From: Rubrivivax albus
Lineage (GTDB): Bacteria; Pseudomonadota; Gammaproteobacteria; Burkholderiales; Burkholderiaceae_C
DNA length: 64,000 nucleotides
Assembly: GCF_004016515.1 (NCBI RefSeq)
Contig: NZ_SACT01000007.1
Span: 62,001 to 126,000 of the forward strand
Direction of reading: 5' to 3'
Under the pieces are notes generated by a model that saw nothing but the letters and a program-made list of their open reading frames with translations, had not been told where the DNA came from and made no database searches. Of this stretch, positions 1-9,174 are shown piece by piece. The stretch's first letter is position 1. The number at the start of each line of letters is the position of its first letter. A program made the position numbers and the translations under genes.

Positions 1-474
1 GCGGCATGGCGGCAGTCGACATCCTTCGCCGGCCAGTCGTCGCTGAAGACCTGGGTCTTCGCGATCCTGCGTCATCGCATCGTCGACCACATCCGCCGTG
101 ACCAGCGCACGGTGAGCTTCTCTGCCTTGCTGGATGCGGAGGACGAGGCCGACTGGCAGCAAGGCCTCGACCAGCTCTTCCAGCGCTCAGGTCAGTGGCA
201 ACCGATGCACCGACCCGCGGAGTGGCCGGACCCGGAGGCGGCGATGGCCCATCGCCAGTTCTGGCAGGCCCTCGAACAGTGCCTGCAATTGCTGCCTGCA
301 GCGACAGGCAAGGTGTTCATGATGCGTGAGTTGCTCGGCTTCGAAGTCGCGGAGATCTGCGCGCGCCTGGACATCAGCAGCGGCAACTGCCATGTCATCC
401 TGCACCGTGCGCGCATGAAGCTGCGAAGCTGTATCCAGCCGGTGGCAGCGCACGCGGGAGACGCCGCATGCTGA
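1..474 (+). CDS. ECF-type RNA polymerase sigma factor (5' end outside window)
   Basis: Open from base 1 without a start, so the N-terminus lies upstream. It is a sigma-70 family extracytoplasmic-function factor that would direct RNA polymerase to a stress regulon. The first codons give a region-2 like stretch (SSLKTWVFAILRHRIVDHIR). The C-terminal part is a region-4 helix-turn-helix (GKVFMMRELLGFEVAEICAR, then HVILHRARMKLRSC). It overlaps the next gene by ATGCTGA, the usual sigma/anti-sigma coupling. It closely resembles the second sigma factor at 4202-4810. The target promoters are not known. Confidence 0.9.
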   Translation, partial: AAWRQSTSFAGQSSLKTWVFAILRHRIVDHIRRDQRTVSFSALLDAEDEADWQQGLDQLFQRSGQWQPMHRPAEWPDPEAAMAHRQFWQALEQCLQLLPAATGKVFMMRELLGFEVAEICARLDISSGNCHVILHRARMKLRSCIQPVAAHAGDAAC

Positions 475-683
475 GCTGCCGCGAAGTCACCGCGCTGTGT
501 TCACAGGAACTGGATCGACCACTGGGCCTGCGAGAGCGGCTGGCCCTTCGCACCCACTTGATGATGTGCAGGGGCTGCTCCCGTTTCCGCGCCCAGATGG
601 GCACCATGCACAACATGTTCCGGCGGTACGCCGCGGGCGAGATGCCGGGTGACGAGCACTTGCCGGGTGACACCCGGAACTGA
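468..683 (+). CDS. zinc-finger anti-sigma factor
   Basis: A 71-residue cytoplasmic protein whose start overlaps the stop of the sigma factor. It carries the HxxxCxxC zinc-binding pattern of zf-HC2 anti-sigma factors (THLMMCRGCSRFRAQM) plus an N-terminal Cys (SCREV). By family knowledge such proteins hold the cognate sigma factor inactive and release it on redox or metal stress. It has no membrane segment, so it is a soluble ZAS-like regulator. The sigma partner is inferred from adjacency. Confidence 0.8.
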   Translation: MLSCREVTALCSQELDRPLGLRERLALRTHLMMCRGCSRFRAQMGTMHNMFRRYAAGEMPGDEHLPGDTRN

Positions 684-829
684 CCCCGCGCCGGCCTGCC
701 GCCGGCATCGCTCCCACTTCCGCCGGCCTCAAGTCCAACGCGAACCCGCCGATATCCAAGGAGGGCCGATGGGTCTGAGGCGGCCGGCTCGCCGCCCGCC
801 CCCCGACCTTCATATGGAGACCTGTCCCC

Positions 830-1288
830 ATGTCCCAACGCATCCTGCTCGCCCGTCCGCATGCCTTCATCGTCAACGAGATGAGGCCGTTCCTCCTCGA
901 GGCCGGCTTCAGCCCCGTGAAGCCCGAGTCCAAGGTGCAGCTGCTGGAGGAGCTGGGCCGGCCGGCGCAGGGCATCGTGATCTCCACCGCCGTCAGCTCG
1001 AACGTCGAGGGTGACGCCGAGGCCGTGTTCCGCTGGGTGCGGGAAAAGCAGCCGAACGTGCCGGTGGCCTTTGCCGGCATGACCGATGCGCGCTTCATGC
1101 GGCTGGCGGTGGAGCAGGCGGTCAAGGCCCTGGTGCACCAGCCGGTGATCACCGGCGCCGCCGACTACCTGGCCGCCGCCCGTGGTCACACGCGCTCCGG
1201 TGTCTTCCTGTTCCTGCGCAAGGATGACCTGTCGCCGGGGGCGGGACGTCAGGTGGCGATGGCCGCGCTGCGGGCCCATTTCGCCTGA
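830..1288 (+). CDS. hypothetical protein, possible receiver-like fold
   Basis: A 152-residue soluble protein, not assigned to a family with confidence. The N-terminus (ILLARPHAFIVNEMRPFLLEAGF) and the later hydrophobic strands (GIVISTAV, VPVAFAGM, KALVHQPV) look like the alternating beta-alpha pattern of a response-regulator receiver. The canonical acidic pocket and phosphorylated Asp are not obvious. The start is the ATG at 830, after a sequence ending in GAGACCTGTCCCC. It lies between the sigma/anti-sigma pair and the NrtS-like gene, so it may belong to that stress locus. Confidence 0.6.
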   Translation: MSQRILLARPHAFIVNEMRPFLLEAGFSPVKPESKVQLLEELGRPAQGIVISTAVSSNVEGDAEAVFRWVREKQPNVPVAFAGMTDARFMRLAVEQAVKALVHQPVITGAADYLAAARGHTRSGVFLFLRKDDLSPGAGRQVAMAALRAHFA

Positions 1289-1325
1289 TCTGCCCACGCG
1301 GAACATGGCGTCAGGCGGCAGGAAC

Positions 1326-1607
1326 ATGGCTTCTTCCGTGCGCCCCCCCGGTCTGTGGGCGCTGATGCTGCGCCCGCCGGCATTGAAGGCGGCCCTGCGC
1401 ATTGCGGCCGTCGTGGGCACCGTGCTCAATGCCGTGAACAACGGTCCGCCGTGGTGGGCCGGCGAGCCTGTCAGCGCCTGGAAAGTGGTGATGAATTATG
1501 TGGTCCCGCTGTGCGTGGCCAGCTACAGCGCAGCGCGCCAGGAGCAGCGACGCCTGGCCGCGTCCATGACGCCGGCCCCGGGTTTGCACGAGGACCGCAG
1601 CCTGTAA
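1326..1607 (+). CDS. NrtS-like small membrane protein (putative nitrate/nitrite transporter family)
   Basis: A 93-residue protein with two hydrophobic helices ([17 protein letters not shown] and [19 protein letters not shown]), matching the compact two-helix plan of NrtS proteins. The family has been linked to nitrate/nitrite transport; here the role is uncertain. I chose the ATG at 1326 because AGGA sits five bases upstream; an in-frame ATG at 1305 would add seven residues. It stands just before the bufferin genes but about 100 bases apart. Confidence 0.65.
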   Translation: MASSVRPPGLWALMLRPPALKAALRIAAVVGTVLNAVNNGPPWWAGEPVSAWKVVMNYVVPLCVASYSAARQEQRRLAASMTPAPGLHEDRSL

Positions 1608-1705
1608 GCCTTGCGGGGTCAGGGACGACTGAACCGGTGTCGTCGCAGCCGCCTCCGGCGCGGCGACGGATCCGATTCACACCGCATGTTTCCAGGAGCT
1701 GTCCC

Positions 1706-2017
1706 ATGTCCCAGACCCTCTCGACCCAAGCTACCGCCGCCGCGCTCGCGCTCGCACTCGGCACCGCACTGACCCTGGCCCACGCGCCGGCCCAGGCCCA
1801 GGGCGCCGACAAGGAGAAGTGCTACGGCGTGGCCCTCAAGGGCAAGAACGACTGCGCCGCGGGCCCCGGCACCACCTGCGCCGGCACCTCGGTGCGCGAC
1901 TACCAGGGCAACGCCTGGTCGTTCGTGGCCAAGGGCACCTGCGAGAAGACGGCTTCGAAGACGTCCTCCACGGGCTTTGGCCAGCTGGCGGCCTTCAAGG
2001 AGGAGAAGAAGGGCTGA
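1706..2017 (+). CDS. bufA: bufferin precursor peptide, BufA1 family (DUF2282)
   Basis: A 103-residue exported precursor. Residues 1-32 form a signal peptide ending in the Ala-rich stretch [10 protein letters not shown]. The mature part carries four cysteines (EKCYG, NDCAAG, TTCAGT, GTCEK) in the spacing of DUF2282 bufferins. By family knowledge these ribosomally made peptides have Cys residues converted to thiooxazoles by the neighbouring MNIO enzyme, and they sequester copper in the periplasm. An AGGAGCTGTCCC ribosome site precedes ATG 1706. It is the first gene of bufA-bufB-bufC-doxX. Confidence 0.88.
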   Translation: MSQTLSTQATAAALALALGTALTLAHAPAQAQGADKEKCYGVALKGKNDCAAGPGTTCAGTSVRDYQGNAWSFVAKGTCEKTASKTSSTGFGQLAAFKEEKKG

Positions 2018-2042
2018 TCGCTCCTGAGCGGTCGCGCCGATC

Positions 2043-2918
2043 ATGACGACCACCGCCGTCCTGGCCGGCGTCGGCCTGAAGCCGCAGCACCTCGGGGCGC
2101 TGCGCCAAGGCCCTGCGGCGGTGGATTTCTTCGAAGTGCACGCCGAGAACTACATGGTCGCCGGCGGCCCGTTCCCCGCGCACCTGCAATGGGTGCGCGA
2201 GCGCTGGCCGCTGTCGATCCACGGTGTGGGCCTGTCCATTGGCGGCGATGCACCGCTGGACGCGACGCACCTTGATCGCCTCGCGGCCTTGCTGCGACGC
2301 TTCGAGCCGCGCTGGTTCTCCGAGCACCTCGCCTGGTCCAGCCACGGCGGCCACTTCTTCAACGATCTGCTGCCACTGCCTTACGACCTGCCGACGCTGT
2401 TGCGTGTCTGCGACCACATCGACCAGGTGCAGCATCGCCTGCAGCGACGCCTGCTGCTGGAGAACCCGAGCACCTACCTCGCGTTCAGCGCGTCCACGAT
2501 GGACGAGGGCGGATTTCTGCATGAAGTCGTCCGCCGCACCGGTTGCGGCCTGCTTCTGGACGTCAACAACGCCTATGTCAGCGCCGTGAACCACGGCCAG
2601 GACCCTCTGGCCTGGGTCGCCAGCCTGCCTCTGCAGGCCGTCGGCGAGATTCATCTTGCGGGCCACGCCCAGGACCGCGACGCCGCAGGCGACCCGTTGC
2701 TGATCGACGACCACGGTTCGCCGGTGCGCGACGAAGTCTGGCAGCTCTTTGCCGACACCGTGTCCCGCATCAGGCCCGTGCCCACGCTGATCGAACGGGA
2801 CAACAACGTGCCACCGCTGGCCGCCCTGCTGCGCGAGGCCGAACAGGCCCGCAAGCTGCTGCGTGCAGCAGGCCAAGTCGGTGATCCGGCGCCCCAACCG
2901 GTGCGGAGCCTGGCATGA
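2043..2918 (+). CDS. bufB: MNIO-type bufferin-modifying enzyme BufB (DUF692)
   Basis: A 291-residue cytoplasmic TIM-barrel of the multinuclear non-haem iron oxidase family. Visible family features are [12 protein letters not shown] near the N-terminus, the metal-site stretches [31 protein letters not shown] and LLLENPSTY, then [16 protein letters not shown] and EIHLAGHA, and the C-terminal [11 protein letters not shown]. The enzyme oxidatively modifies Cys of the precursor together with BufC. It lies 25 bases after bufA and overlaps bufC by ATGA. Confidence 0.92.
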   Translation: MTTTAVLAGVGLKPQHLGALRQGPAAVDFFEVHAENYMVAGGPFPAHLQWVRERWPLSIHGVGLSIGGDAPLDATHLDRLAALLRRFEPRWFSEHLAWSSHGGHFFNDLLPLPYDLPTLLRVCDHIDQVQHRLQRRLLLENPSTYLAFSASTMDEGGFLHEVVRRTGCGLLLDVNNAYVSAVNHGQDPLAWVASLPLQAVGEIHLAGHAQDRDAAGDPLLIDDHGSPVRDEVWQLFADTVSRIRPVPTLIERDNNVPPLAALLREAEQARKLLRAAGQVGDPAPQPVRSLA

Positions 2919-3712
2919 CGACCACCCCCGCCCGCCCGACGCAGCGCGCGTTCGCCCGTGCGCTCCTGGATCCCGCCTGCCCGCCGCCGTCCGGGCTGTG
3001 CACGTGGAACGGCAGCGACCCGGGACCGCGGCTGGATGTCTACCGCAACAACGTCGTCGTCTCCCTGGTCGCGGCACTGGCCGACACCTTCCCGGTGGTG
3101 CAACAGTTGGTGGGCGGTGAATTCTTCGAGGCCATGGTCCGCCTGTACATCTGCGAGTCGCCGCCAACCTCGCCCGTGCTGACCGACTACGGGGACGGCT
3201 TCGCCGACTGGGTCCATCACTTCGAGCCCGCAACCACCCTGCCCTACCTAGCGGACATGGCCCGCCTCGAACGGGCCCGCGTGCGTGCCTTCCACGCCGC
3301 TGACATCGAGCCGGTACCCCCGCAGGCGTGGCAAGCGGTGTTGTCGGATCCGTCGCGGCTGGTGGGCTGCAGCCTGTCACTGCACCCGTCGCTGGCCATC
3401 GTGCACAGCGCGTACGCCCTGGTGTCGCTCTGGCAGGCCCACCAGCACGACAACCCGGACACCATTGACGCCGCGGTCGCTGCCGTCACGCTCGATCACG
3501 CCGAACAGGCCCTGGTGTGGCGGGACGGCGATGCCGTGCTGGTCCAGCCCGTGGCACCGACCACGGCCGCCTTCGTCCTGGCGCTGCGCGCGGGCCAGCC
3601 GCTGGGCACCGCCATCGAACAGCTGGCCGGCGCCGAACTGGCGGCGCCGCTGGGCCTGCTCGTCGGCCATCGCCTGGTCACCCACATCCAATCCAACGGA
3701 GAACAACCATGA
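2915..3712 (+). CDS. bufC: BufC, DUF2063 partner protein of the bufferin enzyme
   Basis: A 265-residue protein of the DUF2063 'putative DNA-binding' family, which in bufferin clusters acts as the partner that presents the precursor to BufB. The N-terminal half carries the family signature ([51 protein letters not shown]). The C-terminal part is less conserved. Both ends overlap neighbours (ATGA with bufB and with doxX), indicating translational coupling. Confidence 0.88.
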   Translation: MTTTPARPTQRAFARALLDPACPPPSGLCTWNGSDPGPRLDVYRNNVVVSLVAALADTFPVVQQLVGGEFFEAMVRLYICESPPTSPVLTDYGDGFADWVHHFEPATTLPYLADMARLERARVRAFHAADIEPVPPQAWQAVLSDPSRLVGCSLSLHPSLAIVHSAYALVSLWQAHQHDNPDTIDAAVAAVTLDHAEQALVWRDGDAVLVQPVAPTTAAFVLALRAGQPLGTAIEQLAGAELAAPLGLLVGHRLVTHIQSNGEQP

Positions 3713-4197
3713 GCACCACACCGTCACCGATCACCGACCTGATCACCCGCGCGCACGCTCTCATGGCGCGCATCCCCGAGTCGGCGGTGGCACTGCTGGG
3801 CAGGTTCTCGGTGGCAGCCGTGTTCTGGAAGTCGGGGCAGACCAAGATCGAGGGGCTTCAGATCGACATCGTCGACGGCAGCTTCGAACTGGGCTGGCCA
3901 CGCCTGTCGTCCTCGGCGGTGGACCTGTTCCGCGACGAGTATCAGCTGCCCCTGCTGCCCCCCGAGCTCGGTGCCGTCATGGCCGCGGCCGGAGAGCATC
4001 TGCTGCCGCTGCTGCTGCTGGCTGGCCTGGGCACAAGGTTTGCCGCGCTGGGCCTGCTCGGCATGACCGCGGTCATCCAGTTTCTCGTCTATCCAGGTGC
4101 CTACCCGACGCATGGCGTCTGGGCCGCCGTGCTGTTGTGGCTCATGGTGCGCGGCCCTGGTCGCCTGTCCATCGACCACTGGCTCGCCCGCAGGTGA
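3709..4197 (+). CDS. DoxX-family membrane protein
   Basis: A 162-residue membrane protein with about four hydrophobic helices (VALLGRFSVAAVFWKSGQTK; LLPLLLLAGLGTRFAALGLL; MTAVIQFLVYPGAYP; WAAVLLWLMVRGPG). DoxX proteins are common last members of bufferin operons and are thought to act in thiol/quinone redox chemistry, though no reaction is shown for this one. The start ATG 3709 overlaps the bufC stop. The stop lies four bases before the sigma factor start, so the sigma gene may share the transcript. Confidence 0.82.
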   Translation: MSTTPSPITDLITRAHALMARIPESAVALLGRFSVAAVFWKSGQTKIEGLQIDIVDGSFELGWPRLSSSAVDLFRDEYQLPLLPPELGAVMAAAGEHLLPLLLLAGLGTRFAALGLLGMTAVIQFLVYPGAYPTHGVWAAVLLWLMVRGPGRLSIDHWLARR

Positions 4198-4201
4198 CAC
4201 C

Positions 4202-4810
4202 GTGACGTCGAGCGCAGCGACATCCACGCGCACGTCGGAAGGCGAACTCTCGAACGCCGTGCTTCAACCGCTTCGCCAGCGGCTGTTGCGCCACGCCAGG
4301 CACGCCCTGGCCAGCACATCGGTGGCCGAGGACCTCGTCCAGGACACCTTGATGGTGGTCGTGGTGGCTGCCGCCGCGCGCCGCGGTGAGTCATCGTTGC
4401 AGACCTGGGCCATGGGCATCCTCAAGCACAAGATCGCCGACTGGTACCGATCGCCCGCGCGCCGCGTGACGGTGAGCCTGGACGCCGACGACGAGGCGCT
4501 GGAGCGCGACGTCGACGCGCTGTTCGACGCTGCCGGTCGCTGGGCCGAACCGGTAGTGGCCTGGTCACGACCCGATCACGACGAAGAGCGGCGCCAGCTG
4601 GTCCGCACGCTCGACGAGTGCCTGAACCACTTGCCCGCGCAAACCGGGCGCGTGTTCGTGATGCGCGAGTGGCTGGGGTTCGAGAACCCGGAGATCGCCG
4701 AACGGCTGGGCCTGAGCCCGGACAACATCCGCCAGATCCTGCACCGGGCGCGCATGGGGCTGCGCCAGTGCATGCAGGCCCACTGGACACCGATGGGGAA
4801 ACCGGCATGA
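4202..4810 (+). CDS. ECF-type RNA polymerase sigma factor
   Basis: A 202-residue sigma factor using a GTG start four bases after doxX; in-frame codons upstream read through doxX and are not used. Region 2 covers roughly residues 15-90 (VAEDLVQDTLMVVVVAAAAR, LQTWAMGILKHKIADWYR). Region 4 covers about 135-190 (GRVFVMREWLGFENPEIAER, IRQILHRARMGLRQCM). Coupling to the bufferin operon suggests it controls it. It is a close paralogue of the truncated factor at the left window edge. Confidence 0.92.
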   Translation: MTSSAATSTRTSEGELSNAVLQPLRQRLLRHARHALASTSVAEDLVQDTLMVVVVAAAARRGESSLQTWAMGILKHKIADWYRSPARRVTVSLDADDEALERDVDALFDAAGRWAEPVVAWSRPDHDEERRQLVRTLDECLNHLPAQTGRVFVMREWLGFENPEIAERLGLSPDNIRQILHRARMGLRQCMQAHWTPMGKPA

Positions 4811-5019
4811 AGCTGATGCACTCGTGCGAAGAGGCCTCGCGCCTGCTGTCGCGCGCGCTGGACGAAACACTGGGCCTGCTGGACCGCTCCCTGCTGCAGA
4901 TGCACCTGTCGTTGTGCGGCCACTGTTCGGAGGTCGACCGCCAGTTCAAGGCGATGCGCAGCCTGGGTGCCGAGGTCTTTGGCGACGTGGGTGAGCAGCC
5001 GGCGGGAGGTGACGTCTGA
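4807..5019 (+). CDS. zinc-finger anti-sigma factor
   Basis: A 70-residue soluble protein whose ATG overlaps the sigma factor stop (ATGA). It has an N-terminal HSCEEASRLLSRALD and the zinc ligand pattern HLSLCGHCSE of the HxxxCxxC anti-sigma class. It probably binds the sigma factor just upstream; this is inferred from adjacency and family. It matches the arrangement of the first sigma/anti-sigma pair at the left edge. Confidence 0.82.
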   Translation: MKLMHSCEEASRLLSRALDETLGLLDRSLLQMHLSLCGHCSEVDRQFKAMRSLGAEVFGDVGEQPAGGDV

Positions 5020-5143
5020 ATGGCGTCATGACCGGGCCTATGTTCCCGGCGTCGATGCGCACACGGCACTCAAGTCCGCCACCCCTCGGCCGAAGTTGAC
5101 GGCAGGGCCGGCCGACTTGCTGGTGGGCCGATGCTTCCAAGAG

Positions 5144-7369
5144 ATGTCGCAGCCGCCTCCCGCCCCGAGATCACGTCGCCCGATGGCACTGGGTCTGCGC
5201 CTGGGCCTGGGGTTCGTCCTCGTCCTCGTGCCGCTGCTTTTCGTCGTGTTGCTGGCCGGCGCCCGCCTGCGCGAGATGCAGCAAGTCTCGGCAGATCTGG
5301 TCACGCATGGCATGCCGCGCCTGCTGGCCATGCAGGAACTGGTGGAACATGCCCAGGGACACGGCGCGGCGATGGCCGCACTGCTCACGGCACCACGGAG
5401 CGAACGAGAGCACCTCTACCCCGCGCTGGATGCCGAGTCGGCTGCCATGGATCGCCTGATGGCCGCACTGGCCGCCCCGCCTGCCGCGTCGCCGACCGCG
5501 TCGCCGGCCAGGTCGCCGGGTGCTGCGCTGGCTGCGGTGGACGAGGCGCGCCATCGGTATCGGGCCGTCTTTGCGGAGGTGGGCGAGCGCCTCGAGGCCG
5601 GCGATGCCAGCGGCGCAGCTGCGCTGTTCACCGCCAGCGGGCGGCCGTCGCTGGAGGCCCTCATGCAGCAGGCACGCGCGCTGCGCGCGCAGGAGCAACG
5701 GCTGCTGACGGCACGCCAGGCCGAGATGGCCGAGCGCATTTCCCAGGCGGAGTGGCAGCTGGCCGTGCTGTCGCTGGCGGCGCTCGGGCTGGCAGGCCTG
5801 CTGGCCTGGCGCTCGACCACCGGTATCACTCGGCCCATGCTGCGCCTGGCCGACATGGCCCGCCGCCTGGCGGCCGGCGACTACAACGCCCGCACGGACC
5901 TGCGCGCGACGCGCGAGATCGAACGCGTTGCCACGGCCTTGAACGGCATGGCCGATGCCGTCGCCGCCAGGGACGCCGAGGTCGGCCGCATCGCCTTCGT
6001 CGACGCCACCACGGGGTTGCCCAACCGCGCCGCCATCCGCCGCCACCTGGGTGCGCAGGCCGACAGCGGCAGGGCCGTGATCGTGCTCGACCTGGCCCGG
6101 CTGAGCGCGGTCAACGACGTGATGGGCTACGAGTCTGGCAACCGGCTGCTGCGCGCCGCAGCGGATCATCTGCTCCAGGTCGCCGACGGCGCGCATCGAG
6201 GATCCGACAGCGGGCATGACGGCGAACATTGGCAGCTGGGTTGCCTGGGTGGCGGCGTCTTCGTGCTGGCCGGTCGTGGCGTGGACAGCGAAGCCGTGCA
6301 GACCAAGGCCGAGACATTGACACGGGCTTCCAGCCTGGTGCTGGGTCCCGACACCGGCAGCGTGGACCTGCAGTTCGTCGCCGGGCTGGCCTTGTCGACC
6401 CCGATCGACACAACTGGGTCAGCTGCAGACGCTGACCGGCTGCTGCGCGACGCCGAGCAGGCGGTTGGCGCCGCGAAGGCGAGTCATCGCACCTGGTCCT
6501 GGCACCGGGCGGACGACCCGGCGCAGCGCCAGCGGCAGCTGAACCTGCTCGGCGGCCTGCGCCGCGCCGCCGCCAAGGGCGAACTTCAGATGTGGCTGCA
6601 GCCCAAGTGGCCATGTGTGTCGCAGCTCCATGGTGCCTCGCAGATCGAGGGTTTCGAGGCCTTGGTGCGCTGGCGGCACCCTCAGTGGGGCTGGATATCG
6701 CCCGCGGAGTTCGTGCCATTCGCCGAGCGGGCCGGCCATGTAGGCCTGATCACCGACGCCATGCTGTCCATGGCGCTGGCGCAGCTGGCGGTCTGGCGAC
6801 CGACCCATCCGGCATGGCACATTGCCGTCAACGTCAGCACGGCCGATCTGCTGGACCCGGGCTTCGACCAGCGGGTGCGGCGCATCGCGACGCAAGCGGG
6901 GGCCCCGCTGCACCGACTGCGCCTGGAGATCACCGAGAGTCGCCTGATGCAGGACGCCGACCGTGTTCTGGAGGTCATGTGCCGCATGCGCGAGGCCGGT
7001 GTGCGCTGGTCGATCGACGACTTCGGCACCGGCTATTCGTCATTGGCCTACCTCCAACGCCTGCCGGTGGACGAGTTGAAGATCGACCGCAGCTTCGTGA
7101 CCGAAGTCGACCTCGACGACACCCGGGCGCGCCTGCTTCGCACCATCGTCGACCTCGCCCGCAGCCTGCAGCTGAAGGTCACGGCCGAGGGCGTGGAGCG
7201 CCCCGAGGAACTGAGCCTCCTGGCCGATGCGGGGTGTGACTGCGTCCAAGGCTACCTGCTGGGCCGGCCCATGCCAGCCGCCGACGCCGCAACGTTCACC
7301 GCTCCCGCGACGGCAGCATCGCCCGCCGTCGGGGCGACCGCCCTGCGGTCTGCCTCAGCGCTGCCCTGA
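5144..7369 (+). CDS. HAMP-GGDEF-EAL membrane protein, probable cyclic-di-GMP phosphodiesterase
   Basis: About 741 residues from ATG 5144 (ATG 5183 is also possible). Two membrane helices (around residues 18-40 and 203-225) bracket a periplasmic helical domain, followed by HAMP (RPMLRLADMARRLAAGDYNA). The GGDEF domain is degenerate: the signature position near residue 363 reads LGGGVFVLAG. The EAL domain keeps its motifs: EGFEALVRWRHP near residue 502, EITESRL, DDFGTGYSSLAYLQ, LKIDRSFV and TAEGVE. The likely activity is hydrolysis of cyclic di-GMP. The 3' end overlaps the convergent DUF3179 gene by 15 bases. Confidence 0.9.
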   Translation: MSQPPPAPRSRRPMALGLRLGLGFVLVLVPLLFVVLLAGARLREMQQVSADLVTHGMPRLLAMQELVEHAQGHGAAMAALLTAPRSEREHLYPALDAESAAMDRLMAALAAPPAASPTASPARSPGAALAAVDEARHRYRAVFAEVGERLEAGDASGAAALFTASGRPSLEALMQQARALRAQEQRLLTARQAEMAERISQAEWQLAVLSLAALGLAGLLAWRSTTGITRPMLRLADMARRLAAGDYNARTDLRATREIERVATALNGMADAVAARDAEVGRIAFVDATTGLPNRAAIRRHLGAQADSGRAVIVLDLARLSAVNDVMGYESGNRLLRAAADHLLQVADGAHRGSDSGHDGEHWQLGCLGGGVFVLAGRGVDSEAVQTKAETLTRASSLVLGPDTGSVDLQFVAGLALSTPIDTTGSAADADRLLRDAEQAVGAAKASHRTWSWHRADDPAQRQRQLNLLGGLRRAAAKGELQMWLQPKWPCVSQLHGASQIEGFEALVRWRHPQWGWISPAEFVPFAERAGHVGLITDAMLSMALAQLAVWRPTHPAWHIAVNVSTADLLDPGFDQRVRRIATQAGAPLHRLRLEITESRLMQDADRVLEVMCRMREAGVRWSIDDFGTGYSSLAYLQRLPVDELKIDRSFVTEVDLDDTRARLLRTIVDLARSLQLKVTAEGVERPEELSLLADAGCDCVQGYLLGRPMPAADAATFTAPATAASPAVGATALRSASALP

Positions 7370-8365
7370 CGTCGGCGGCGCGATCGGCGCTGCCATCGTC
7401 GGGCTCTCCATCAGCTCGGTGCGCGGGTGGAAAGCCACCCACGCGAACCAGTACGCCGACATCGACGGCAGCAGCCGCCCCTGGACGTCGCGCACCTCGG
7501 CACTGCGCGCGGTGCGGTCGAAGTGCAGCACCACATCCAGCCCGCCCAGGTGGTCGTGCAAGCGACCCTTGCCATCGGCCTGCCGCTCCAGCCAGTCGAA
7601 CGGGTAGGCCCGGGTCACGCCACCCAGGCGCAGGCCCAGCACCCAGGCGTTGGAGGGGAGCCGGTCGTCCTGGTGCTGCACGGAGAACATGGGCCGCGCC
7701 TCGTGCTCGTAGCCGACATAGGGGTCGCGCGCGTAGTTCCGCCGGTGGCCGGTGTCGGTGGACAACACCTGGGTGGCGGGATGCCGCCGGCGCCAGGCGC
7801 CCCAGGTCGTGTGCGCCAGCGGCAACGGACGCAGCGTCTCGCCGCGCATCGGCCCTGTGATGGCCTGCATCAGTATCTGCGACCACAGCGACTGCGTCGT
7901 GCGGTCATAGAGCAGCACGTCGCTGTTGTAGAGCAGGCCGGAGACACCGAAGTCCAAGGTCCGGCCACCGACCGTGGCATCGAAGGCGACGCCAGTGCCG
8001 CACAGCGGGCAGTAGGTGATGGCGACCTGGCGCGTGCCGATGCGATCGTTGACGATCTCGTGCCAGTTCAGGATGCGCACCGGATAGGCCCGCACCTGGC
8101 CGTCCAGCGCCAGCCCGAGCACGCGGTCCCGGTCCTGGAGACCGGCGTCTCGCGCCGGCACGAAGCGGGGTGCATCGATCGCCGGGATGCCGTCGCGTGG
8201 TGGACCACCGCGCTCGATCGCTTCGGCGGGAACCAGCGCGTTGCGCAGATCGAAGCCGTTTGGGCCGTAGGCCTCGTTCGACGCGGCCTGGGCCGTCGCG
8301 CGGCTGGCCCTGCCCCCCAACCAGCCGGCAAAGACCAGCCGTGCCGTCATCGTCCGCCTTCGCAT
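7355..8365 (-). CDS. DUF3179 domain-containing exported protein
   Basis: About 336 residues. The start at 8365 is chosen for the strong AGAGGTG site upstream; a longer frame to 8431 has no such support. The N-terminus MRRRTMTARLVFAGWLGG followed by an Ala-rich stretch looks like a signal peptide with twin Arg. The body matches DUF3179: VRAYPVRILNWHEIVND, ITYCPLCGTGVAFDA with its conserved Cys pair, LLYDRTTQSLWSQ, and GVTRAYPFDWLERQ. The biochemical role of the family is not established. Confidence 0.85.
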   Translation of the reverse strand: MRRRTMTARLVFAGWLGGRASRATAQAASNEAYGPNGFDLRNALVPAEAIERGGPPRDGIPAIDAPRFVPARDAGLQDRDRVLGLALDGQVRAYPVRILNWHEIVNDRIGTRQVAITYCPLCGTGVAFDATVGGRTLDFGVSGLLYNSDVLLYDRTTQSLWSQILMQAITGPMRGETLRPLPLAHTTWGAWRRRHPATQVLSTDTGHRRNYARDPYVGYEHEARPMFSVQHQDDRLPSNAWVLGLRLGGVTRAYPFDWLERQADGKGRLHDHLGGLDVVLHFDRTARSAEVRDVQGRLLPSMSAYWFAWVAFHPRTELMESPTMAAPIAPPTSGQR

Positions 8366-8575
8366 GCTGATCACCTCTTGATGGTTGCAGTGATCCGGGC
8401 ACGCTGACCCCAAGGTCCGGCTCGGCGCCACCCGGTACGCTGTCGGCCGCCCCTCGACACCTCATGCCGAACCGGCGCCCTGGCCGCATCCAAGATCGGT
8501 CGGCGCAATGCGCCATCCCTTACAGGACGCTGGCACGGTCGGGCATCGCCGCCGCGTTGCGCGGCGCGCAGGGTC
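8366..8575. other. intergenic region between divergent DUF3179 and thioredoxin-like genes
   Basis: 210 bases between divergent genes, so it should hold two promoters. The only clear element is the ribosome site of the minus-strand gene next to 8365. No convincing -35/-10 pair, palindrome or terminator was recognised. Confidence 0.4.
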
Positions 8576-8953
8576 ATGGGCGACACTGCATCCATGACCG
8601 ACCCCAGAGTGACCGTGCTGGTGGCCTGCCTCTGCGCGGCCTGGTGCCGAACCTGCGACGCCTATGTCGAGACCTTCCAACACCTGCGCACCGAGTTTCC
8701 GACGGCACGTTTCGTCTGGGTCGATGTCGAGGACCACGCCGCGCTGCTGGACGACCTGGACGTCGTGGACTTTCCGACGTTGGTGATCGCATCCGGTGAC
8801 CGGCCGCTCTTCGCCGGCCCGGTGCTGCCCCAGCCCGCTGTCGCATCGCAGTTGATCCGTACGGCCCTGGCGGGTGGGCTCAGCGGCACGGCAAGCATGC
8901 CGCCATCCGTCCTGCACGGGTTGCAGCAACTGGCCGCTGTCGATGCCGCATGA
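8576..8953 (+). CDS. thioredoxin-fold protein
   Basis: A 125-residue cytoplasmic thioredoxin-like protein. The active-site motif is WCRTC (Cys24 and Cys27) instead of WCGPC, followed by the fold's cis-Pro strand (VVDFPTLVIASGDRPLF). The C-terminal 30 residues extend past the usual domain. The start may be 8576 or ATG 8594. It precedes a glutathione reductase-like gene and a classical thioredoxin, suggesting a thiol-redox cluster. The substrate is unknown. Confidence 0.8.
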   Translation: MGDTASMTDPRVTVLVACLCAAWCRTCDAYVETFQHLRTEFPTARFVWVDVEDHAALLDDLDVVDFPTLVIASGDRPLFAGPVLPQPAVASQLIRTALAGGLSGTASMPPSVLHGLQQLAAVDAA

Positions 8954-9174
8954 CACGACCGGTCGTCGGCGGCAGGGTGGTCCTGTAATGAATGCGGACC
9001 ACTGCACGACCAAGTCACTGGCGTCGCCGCAAGGGCTGGTGAGCGCAGGTCGTCCTGTCACCGCCGGCACGGGTCGATACGGCGAAGCTGGCGGCCGGAC
9101 GTGTGCCGTTGGCACGTTGCACCAGCATCCGGCGCGACACGAAACGCCTGACACCTCACCCACGGAACCGCTGC

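Noticed and set aside
395..1441. 348-codon minus-strand frame over the anti-sigma and receiver-like genes
   Set aside because: Antisense of genes with ribosome sites and family motifs; translation is compositionally biased.
1995..3380. 461-codon minus-strand frame opposite bufB/bufC
   Set aside because: No domain, biased composition, crosses three genes with clear families.
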